Part shown: piece by piece, positions 1-5,342 of the stretch | Layout: every line of letters begins with the position of its first letter | Position numbering within the stretch: the first letter of the stretch is position 1 | From: Tannerellaceae bacterium | GTDB taxonomy: Bacteria; Bacteroidota; Bacteroidia; Bacteroidales; Tannerellaceae | Assembly: GCA_031284275.1 (NCBI GenBank) | Contig: JAITAD010000062.1 | Coordinates: forward strand, 1 to 7,141 | DNA length: 7,141 bases | Reading direction: 5' to 3' | Position numbers and translations under genes: made by a program | Notes under the pieces: model-generated | What the model saw: the letters and a program-made list of their open reading frames with translations, nothing else | Databases searched by the model: none | What the model was told of the DNA's origin: nothing

Positions 1-119
1 GGTAATTTTTCCGTTCTTTCGTATCGGCCGGCAACACCGAATTCTCGCCTAATCATGACGATAAATATCACCGAAATGGGCTTCGATGAAGCGGAAAATC
101 TCAGAAGTGATTTCGACAC
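1..119 (-). CDS. Possible 5' start of a downstream gene (partial, runs off window)
   Basis: This minus-strand frame is open from a GTG at 119-117 to the window edge (39 complete codons) and differs in phase from the Panacea gene. The GTG is preceded by AAAGGGGG (centred near 131), about 9 bases upstream, a good Shine-Dalgarno match. An internal ATG at 56-54 in the same frame is an alternative start; it overlaps the stop of the 31-codon ORF as ATGATTAG, an arrangement typical of translational coupling. From that ATG the peptide begins MIRREFGVAGRYERTEKL. From the GTG there is an extra N-terminal stretch with a short hydrophobic run (PISVIFIVMI). I do not recognise the family. Its place directly behind a Panacea antitoxin-like gene would fit a toxin partner, but that is inference from position only. 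With so few codons it could be a chance open frame. Confidence 0.3.
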   Translation of the reverse strand, partial: MSKSLLRFSASSKPISVIFIVMIRREFGVAGRYERTEKL

Positions 120-144
120 CGTGCTGTTCCCCCTTTAACTTCAT
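49..144 (-). CDS. 31-codon ORF in frame with, and just after, the Panacea stop codon
   Basis: An ATG at 144-142 opens 31 codons ending in TAG at 51-49. The peptide begins MKLKGEQHGVEITSEIF and ends in an FGDIYRHD-like tail; the central part could form an amphipathic helix. The frame is the same as that of the upstream Panacea gene: its TAG stop (153-151) is followed by ACG GAG and then this ATG, so readthrough or reversion of one codon would add 33 residues to the Panacea protein. As an independent gene it is weakly supported, because the only purine-rich site (GGAG) abuts the ATG with no spacing. It may be a small coupled gene, the remains of a longer C-terminus cut off by a nonsense change, or chance. 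No function can be assigned. Confidence 0.25.
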   Translation of the reverse strand: MKLKGEQHGVEITSEIFRFIEAHFGDIYRHD

Positions 145-150
145 CTCCGT

Positions 151-597
151 CTACAAGCGAGTCTTGAAAAAAGATTGCATAAGGGGTTTGGGGATGATAT
201 TACCTTTTCCTATGGGCGTTTCCTGCCAAGGTCTTTCTGCATGGGTCATGCGCATCAACCCTACTGCGGAATAGACGTTACACATCCGGTAGACCTCATC
301 GAAGAGCAATTCTTCTTCATGCGACAATCTCACCACTTCTCCCTCGTAGGGAATACCTCCGCGCAAGTCCGGAGTGCAGAACTGATTATAAACGGATGGG
401 ACAACCGGCCCGTACATCCACGCCTCCATCTCCTCTTCAAAAAGTGGGGTTTCAAAGCGCGCCAAATGGAAACCTTGCTGATAGTAAAGCATTTTCTGCA
501 ATTTCAGATTCGTCAGCAGTTCGTCATCTGAGTTTGTCGCCAATTGCAGCAGCTTGTGCGCTATATCCAACGCCTTATGTATCCGCATCTCTTCCAT
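151..597 (-). CDS. Panacea (SocA-like, DUF4065) domain protein
   Basis: A 148-residue cytoplasmic protein with no signal peptide or membrane segment. The Panacea family pattern is visible along its full length: an N-terminal helix (MRIHKALDIAHKLLQLA), then LKLQKMLYYQQGFHLA at about 31-46, EAWMYGPVVPSVY at about 58-70, and LMRMTHAERPWQET at about 114-127, followed by a short tail. Known family members include SocA, the Caulobacter antitoxin and ClpXP adaptor for SocB, phage-linked GepA-like proteins, and many antitoxins paired with unrelated toxins. The role here, probably antitoxin or proteolytic adaptor, is inferred from family only. I chose the ATG at 597-595 because GAGGTGAA lies 8 bases upstream; a GTG at 606 would add three residues but overlaps that ribosome-binding site. 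The gene follows porV after a ~65-base gap on the same strand. No toxin lies upstream, so a partner, if any, would be downstream towards base 1. Confidence 0.85.
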   Translation of the reverse strand: MEEMRIHKALDIAHKLLQLATNSDDELLTNLKLQKMLYYQQGFHLARFETPLFEEEMEAWMYGPVVPSVYNQFCTPDLRGGIPYEGEVVRLSHEEELLFDEVYRMCNVYSAVGLMRMTHAERPWQETPIGKGNIIPKPLMQSFFKTRL

Positions 598-601
598 TGA
601 C

Positions 602-609
602 TTCACCTC
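602..609 (-). promoter_or_regulatory. Ribosome-binding site that decides the Panacea start
   Basis: On the minus strand the sequence GAGGTGAA lies with its GAGG core 8 bases before the ATG at 597. This is a normal Shine-Dalgarno spacing, while the upstream GTG candidate at 606-604 falls inside the site itself, which argues for the ATG. Confidence 0.5.
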
Positions 610-631
610 GTTCGTTTCCCAAGCTTGTCCG

Positions 632-639
632 CAAAAATA
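632..639 (-). promoter_or_regulatory. Candidate Bacteroidota -7 promoter box for the Panacea gene
   Basis: The minus strand reads TATTTTTG, an exact match to the Bacteroidota -7 consensus TAnnTTTG. It lies in the AT-rich gap between the porV stop and the Panacea start, about 34 bases before the ATG, leaving room for a short leader. No clear TTTG or TTG -33 element is seen about 19-21 bases further upstream, so support is partial. AT-rich DNA produces such matches by chance. Confidence 0.3.
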
Positions 640-662
640 AGCTTTTTAGAAAAATATACACA

Positions 663-1853
663 TTAGCGGAAGAGGTACTTGATGCCGTCCATGTCGAAGG
701 AAAGGGTGAGGCGGAGGGTCTGGTCGAGGGGGTTGGAGGGGACGGTGCTGATGAGGTAGGCGGCGTCGAGCTGGAAGACATTCATGCGGAAACCGGCGCC
801 GGCAGAGAAGTAACGGCGGTTACCCATGTTCTCGTTCTCGTGATAGTAACCTCCTCGCAGGAAGAAACGGTCAGTGTAACTGTATTCTACACCGATGGAG
901 GCCATGATTTCTTTTAGTTCGCCGCTGAAACCGCTCGGTGAATCGTGGAAAGAACGGAAGATACCGTTGATGGAACCTGTATTTTTGTACTTATCGGAGG
1001 CAGCATTAAAATCGTCGTCATTGTCGTACATGTCGCGGAGCGGTTCACTGGGGACAAGATACTTGGAAAGGTCGAGGTAAAAACCGATACGGTTGTATTC
1101 GTCAAGCGGATAGAGGATACCCGTACCTAAGCGCAATTGTGCGGGGAGGAATTGGGTAGTGTTACCCCCGTCGTAGGAAATTTTCGTACCGATGTTCGAG
1201 ATATTGAAACCGTAGCTCCAAAGGCTCTCGGAGGCGCCGAGAACGACATAACGTTCCCCATAACCCGATACGTCGGCAGCGTAGGCGTTGTCCGGAAACA
1301 TATCGTCTGATCGCTCCACTCCCATGTCGGAGCGGATGAAGCGCAGAGCTACACCCATAGAGAACTCTTCGGTGAGTTTGCGGCTGTAATTGACATCAAG
1401 CGCCATCTCGTAAGGATAGATGATAGTTGGCTTATCACTGTCAGCGTTACGATAGTCCATGACCTCGCCGAGGGAAAAATAACGCAGTGATCCACCGACA
1501 GCCTGCAAATCATTATCGCCGATTTTGTAGTAAGCCGACAAATTGGCGAGCGCCACGTCACTGACGAGTTTGCGGAGCCATGGCGTGTACGAGAGCGATA
1601 CGCCGGCTGAACTGTATTGGAAAGCGTTCTTGGAAGGATTCCAATATTGTGCGTTCACGTCCGGCGGCGTAGCAGCACCGTTGTCACCCATGGCGCCACC
1701 GCGGGCGTCTGGGGCGATGGTGAGCGACGGGATAGCGGTGTTGATGGGAGCGAAATCGATATCGCTCATTTCTTTCTTCTGAGAATGGGCAACGAACGGT
1801 AGGGCACCGAGTACAAGGGTTACAAAAAAGTGTCTATTCATTTTCTTCGACAT
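663..1853 (-). CDS. porV: Type IX secretion outer-membrane shuttle protein PorV (LptO)
   Basis: A 396-residue FadL-like outer-membrane beta-barrel. In the T9SS, PorV takes folded cargo from the SprA/Sov translocon by its C-terminal sorting domain and delivers it to the attachment complex, where PorU acts. An N-terminal signal peptide (basic SKKMNRH, hydrophobic core to about residue 20) has a likely cleavage near VAHS-Q at 24/25. The diagnostic PorV segment follows: PSLTIAPDARGGAMGD and ATPPDVNAQYWNPSKNAF, residues 42-78. The rest is alternating beta-strand sequence ending with NPLDQTLRLTLSFD near the C-terminus, as in other PorV proteins. Length is close to the Porphyromonas gingivalis protein (about 390). 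The ATG at 1853 directly follows the porU stop (TAAATG), with no Shine-Dalgarno site in between; a second ATG at residue 5 (1841) would also leave a working signal peptide. The tight junction indicates cotranscription and probably translational coupling with porU. Confidence 0.96.
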   Translation of the reverse strand: MSKKMNRHFFVTLVLGALPFVAHSQKKEMSDIDFAPINTAIPSLTIAPDARGGAMGDNGAATPPDVNAQYWNPSKNAFQYSSAGVSLSYTPWLRKLVSDVALANLSAYYKIGDNDLQAVGGSLRYFSLGEVMDYRNADSDKPTIIYPYEMALDVNYSRKLTEEFSMGVALRFIRSDMGVERSDDMFPDNAYAADVSGYGERYVVLGASESLWSYGFNISNIGTKISYDGGNTTQFLPAQLRLGTGILYPLDEYNRIGFYLDLSKYLVPSEPLRDMYDNDDDFNAASDKYKNTGSINGIFRSFHDSPSGFSGELKEIMASIGVEYSYTDRFFLRGGYYHENENMGNRRYFSAGAGFRMNVFQLDAAYLISTVPSNPLDQTLRLTLSFDMDGIKYLFR

Positions 1854-4800
1854 TTATGGTGCGAGGATAATCAGTTTGTACGTTTGTGTAGCTTGCGCTG
1901 ATCCACCGGCAGCGATAGCGGCGCGGCAGAAATAAAGTCCCGGCCGAAGGCGTACGCCGGATCGGTCGGTGAGATTCCAACGGAGGCGATACGGCTCACC
2001 GTAATCGGAAAGGCCTTTTTCCTGCAAAGAATGAACAAGCCGCCCGGAAGTGTTATAAACTTGCAGGACGAGACTCAGTTCCGTTCCCGGACGGTCGTGA
2101 GTGAGGAGAAACTCCACGCTTTCCCGCACCGGATTGGAACTGGCCGAGAGAGAGGCAAGGCGGGGAGTAAGGCTTTCGGCTACACGAAAGGTAAATCCTG
2201 CGTGGGTGGAATTGTTGTAAACATCCCAGACGACGAACTCGGCAAAATGTTCTCCCACAGATAAGGTCGGTATCAGAAAAGTGACGATACCTCCTCCGTC
2301 TTCCGACGACGTATTGCGGTAGTCTTCGTTGAGCGTATAGGTGGAAGCGGTGCGGCCGTCGATAGTGAGGGTCATGTCGTGTCCTACACTACTGCCACTG
2401 AGGTTGATACCATTTTCGTCACGGAGAGAGGCTACAAAGAGCGGGGTGGTATTTACTGTGGCGCCGTTGGTAAAGGAAGGGTCGTTGAGGTAGAGGTAAC
2501 GGATTTCAGGCCCCACAGTGTCGGATTCGGAGGAGCCTGTCCCACCAACACGGAAGCGGGTATAAGCCCCCTGTGCTTCGTCGTTTGTCTGCGTATCGAC
2601 GGCATAGAGGTTGATTTTACCGAAATCGTTGGAGTAGGCGATGTCTTTGGGGACGGTAAAAATGATGCGAAACTTTCCGTCACTCACGATATCGTTCCCC
2701 AGATAGAGCTTGTTGGGATAGTCAGTATATGAAAGCTGTTCTCCGGTATTGTTGTTGTCGAGGGTCAGGAGAGTAGCTTTGCTGTCAAGCACGGTGGAAT
2801 AGATATCGCCTTGGAAGTCGGTAGCCGGCCGACCGTCAGGGGTTAGGATTTCCCCCTCGATGGTAACCCGTTCGAGCGCCCCGATAGTGAACGGGTTATC
2901 TGCCTCCGGTGGATTCCCATTGACCTCTGTCAGGCGTATCCCGTATTCCGGATAGGCCAATTTCATGGCCGGATCGCCGAGCAGGATGAAGTTGAGTTTG
3001 TTGAAATCCCCATACAGTTCTTCGCTGTTTTTCGCTGCACGGAAGACCTCACCGAACGTCATCCGCCGTCCATCCTCCTGCCGGTCAAAAAGATGCTTGA
3101 TAAGCTGGTTGTTGATGGTGAAATTAGGCCCACGATAGACCAGACGCGTCGTCGAGTAGAGCGCCACTCCTCCGCTTGCGCTGAGCATAATAGCTTCGCC
3201 GGCAGAGGTCTGTGTGGCGTCGAAGGGTGAAAAATCGCACGTAGCGGTGATCCAAAGCGGCAGGCAGGGGAAGTTAAAGGCGGCCACGTCGGTGCCGGTG
3301 AGGACCTTCTCATCGCTCCACGACTGCGGTCCCCCATGCCCTGCATAATTCACGAACAACAGCCCGCTTTTAAGCAACTTCTGCAACCGGTTACGTACGT
3401 CGGGGTAAGGATTGAGAGCGGCGGAAAAATCTTTCTTATAGGCATCAAAGAAAAGCTTATTGACGAGAAACTCCGGATGGTTCTTTTCCAGAGAATCAGC
3501 CAACTGATTGGAATTATCGGCGTGCGTCAGCGAAAAATTGTCGGCACTGTTGCCGTCGTCTGCCACGAAGCAGACGTTATTCTTCCACGTCCCCAAACGA
3601 TTGTTGTCCATGTAATCGACGAGCTTGTCCACCACCTGCGTCGCTTCCGAGGCAGTACGTACCGGCAACCGTCCCACTCCGACATCCATCTTCCACTGCG
3701 CTATCGGTTTACGTATTCCGCCCGTTTGCAACCGATGATTCTCATCGGAAAGGAAGCCGAAGTAATCGTCTGTGGAATAGGAAGAACTTCCGATGGACTC
3801 CTCCGACTGGTAAGTCAGCAGAAACCGTTCATAAACAGCTCCTTGTGGATATTGCGAGGGCAGTTCGCCGGATATCGCCCGATTATCGAACAAGCCGTCG
3901 CCGAACAGCAAAAGCTCGTGTGGACGTTCCGCTTCATTCACCGTCCGGCTGCACAGCATACGCAAGAAATGCCGATAAGCCGTAGCGTCCGGCGCTCCGC
4001 CCGAAAACTCGTTGTAGATGAGCGGAGCATCGACGACGTGCACGGTTATGCCGTCGCGTTTCCGATGTTCTTCTGCCAATCTTTCCGCCTGTGTCCGCAA
4101 AGCCGAAAGAGGGGGAACGATGATGACCATCCGAACCGGCGACAAGCCGTGTAAGTTCTGGTTGGCGACCACCCCTACTTTCGTCGGGGTGGGGAAAACG
4201 CCGCCTGTCCGTACGAGGGCAAACTCCCGCATATCACCGGCAACGACGGTGAAGCCGAGTGTCTGTCCACTCAACGTAGCCGTTATCCGTCGGGGACGGA
4301 TGGGGTCGGTCACATCGAAGACGAGCGTTGCGGCATCGGCGCCGGATATCTCGAAGCGGGCAGCCTTGCCGACGGATTCCAAGCTGCGGAAAAACGTGAC
4401 ATTGCCATAAGGTTGCAGCCGTCGTTTCATTTGCAGCCGCAAGTAATCCAGACGCGAATTGGTATGCGATTTCGCCGAATAGGAGAGGGTCATCGTAACG
4501 TTTTCCGACAAGCCCCTCCCCCACTCTACCGTACGCGCCAAGGCACGGGCTTTCGTATCCAAGTCACCGACGGCAGGGATGATCGCCCCCTCTATCAGCC
4601 GTTCCGATCCGACGTCCATCGAGAATACCCCTGCCACATCCGTCGGCCGCGAAATGAGGCGAACGCTCACCTTTCCGGCCGCATCCGACACGATACCCGG
4701 AATGGAAAAGGTAAGACTAAGCGGCTTGATACCGTCCAGATATTCCCCAAAAAGTTCGCGCCCCGACTCCGAAACCGACACCATATCCCGTTCGTGCAGC

Positions 4801-5306
4801 AGATAATCGTCATAGTCCCGTACCACCATTTCCGCCGTTGCCGTTGTCGCCGGTTCCTCTTCGATGTCGGGCGAAGGACCGCCGACGTCGGAAAGGAAGT
4901 AATAACCCGTCGTAGCATAAGGATTATCGGTATGTACAAAGACTCCCTCTTGCTCCTCCCATTTCACCGTACCCCGTCCGAAAAACAGCAACCCCTCCCC
5001 TACCCTGAGTACAGGTATTTTCGGCAGGTCATCGATGTAGCTTTGCAGATGTTCGTCCTGTATCCATGCACCATATCCGTAGACGGCGACTTCTTCCGGC
5101 TGCTCGAAGCCCATCGCCCGCAAATCGGCATACGACAGGCGGTAGACCCCCGTCTCTCCGACTTCGACCTTCACCCATCGGCCTTCTGCCAGCGCCGATG
5201 TCGGCGCATAGTTTCCCATGTCCTGTGCATCGGCCTGCACAAGCCAACCTGCCGCAAGCCACAGCGCTATTCCTTTCCGTATTCGGAAAACGTATCTCGG
5301 TTTCAT
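1854..5306 (-). CDS. porU: Type IX secretion sortase PorU (peptidase family C25)
   Basis: Cell-surface cysteine protease/transpeptidase that removes the C-terminal sorting domain from T9SS cargo and joins the new C-terminus to the surface anchor (A-LPS in P. gingivalis). Numbering from the chosen ATG (1150 residues): signal peptide 1-28 (RIRKGIALWLAAGWLVQADAQ), PorU N-terminal region to about 380, C25 catalytic domain about 390-790, Ig-like beta domains about 790-1050, and a sorting-type C-terminal domain from about 1055 (SNPVRESVEF, VYNTSGRLV, LRPGLYFCR). Catalytic His657 lies in NYAGHGGPQSW and Cys690 in WITATCDFSPFD, the same numbers I recall for P. gingivalis PorU. Other C25 marks are LLLFGDGLFDNR, TDDYFGFLSD and DVGVGRLPVRTASEA. 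The frame is open to a TTG at 5336, but that would put ten residues before the signal peptide; ATGs at 5315 and 5306 are both plausible and I prefer 5306. The gene lies 36 bases after the receptor gene and abuts porV. Confidence 0.96.
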   Translation of the reverse strand: MKPRYVFRIRKGIALWLAAGWLVQADAQDMGNYAPTSALAEGRWVKVEVGETGVYRLSYADLRAMGFEQPEEVAVYGYGAWIQDEHLQSYIDDLPKIPVLRVGEGLLFFGRGTVKWEEQEGVFVHTDNPYATTGYYFLSDVGGPSPDIEEEPATTATAEMVVRDYDDYLLHERDMVSVSESGRELFGEYLDGIKPLSLTFSIPGIVSDAAGKVSVRLISRPTDVAGVFSMDVGSERLIEGAIIPAVGDLDTKARALARTVEWGRGLSENVTMTLSYSAKSHTNSRLDYLRLQMKRRLQPYGNVTFFRSLESVGKAARFEISGADAATLVFDVTDPIRPRRITATLSGQTLGFTVVAGDMREFALVRTGGVFPTPTKVGVVANQNLHGLSPVRMVIIVPPLSALRTQAERLAEEHRKRDGITVHVVDAPLIYNEFSGGAPDATAYRHFLRMLCSRTVNEAERPHELLLFGDGLFDNRAISGELPSQYPQGAVYERFLLTYQSEESIGSSSYSTDDYFGFLSDENHRLQTGGIRKPIAQWKMDVGVGRLPVRTASEATQVVDKLVDYMDNNRLGTWKNNVCFVADDGNSADNFSLTHADNSNQLADSLEKNHPEFLVNKLFFDAYKKDFSAALNPYPDVRNRLQKLLKSGLLFVNYAGHGGPQSWSDEKVLTGTDVAAFNFPCLPLWITATCDFSPFDATQTSAGEAIMLSASGGVALYSTTRLVYRGPNFTINNQLIKHLFDRQEDGRRMTFGEVFRAAKNSEELYGDFNKLNFILLGDPAMKLAYPEYGIRLTEVNGNPPEADNPFTIGALERVTIEGEILTPDGRPATDFQGDIYSTVLDSKATLLTLDNNNTGEQLSYTDYPNKLYLGNDIVSDGKFRIIFTVPKDIAYSNDFGKINLYAVDTQTNDEAQGAYTRFRVGGTGSSESDTVGPEIRYLYLNDPSFTNGATVNTTPLFVASLRDENGINLSGSSVGHDMTLTIDGRTASTYTLNEDYRNTSSEDGGGIVTFLIPTLSVGEHFAEFVVWDVYNNSTHAGFTFRVAESLTPRLASLSASSNPVRESVEFLLTHDRPGTELSLVLQVYNTSGRLVHSLQEKGLSDYGEPYRLRWNLTDRSGVRLRPGLYFCRAAIAAGGSAQATQTYKLIILAP

Positions 5307-5342
5307 TGTTCTCATGATAACGCAAAAAACTTGCAAATCGTA
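5307..5342 (-). other. Short receptor-porU junction
   Basis: A 36-base spacer between the receptor stop and the preferred porU ATG. It contains a T-run flanked by GCAA and TTGC, which could form only a four-base-pair hairpin, and no match to the TAnnTTTG -7 consensus. I see neither a convincing terminator nor a promoter, which favours readthrough from the receptor gene into porU. Confidence 0.35.

Larger units (their letters stand above)
598..662 (-). other. AT-rich porV-Panacea intergenic gap
   Basis: This 65-base gap separates the porV stop from the Panacea ATG and is much richer in A and T than the genes on either side. It holds two copies of the palindrome AAGCTT (621-626 and 639-644). 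The second sits inside an imperfect A/T inverted repeat (633-647) that could act as a weak terminator or slow the polymerase after porV, but it lacks a GC-rich stem, so a classical intrinsic terminator is not supported. The candidate -7 box and the ribosome-binding site also fall here. The contrast with the zero-gap porU-porV junction suggests a transcription-unit boundary. Confidence 0.4.

Noticed and set aside
633..647. A/T inverted repeat as an intrinsic terminator after porV
   Set aside because: The stem would be almost all A-T pairs around AAGCTT and no GC-rich helix precedes the T-run, so it does not meet the usual pattern; kept only as a note in the intergenic entry.
575..781. Minus-strand 68-codon ORF bridging the end of porV and the start of the Panacea gene
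   Set aside because: It is a shifted frame of porV with Ser/Pro/Thr low-complexity sequence, no ribosome-binding site of note and no family resemblance.
396..917. Plus-strand open frame of 173 codons spanning the Panacea gene start and the porV end
   Set aside because: It crosses two supported genes and their gap, and its second half is Glu/Gly/Val-rich sequence mirroring the purine-rich complement of porV.
3336..4154. Plus-strand open frame of 272 codons opposite the porU catalytic region
   Set aside because: It lies wholly inside porU on the other strand; the opposite frame encodes conserved C25 motifs throughout, and the antisense peptide shows no domain pattern.
5307..5336. TTG at 5336 as the porU start
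   Set aside because: It would add ten residues ahead of a complete signal peptide and break the match in active-site numbering; two ATGs just downstream are better.
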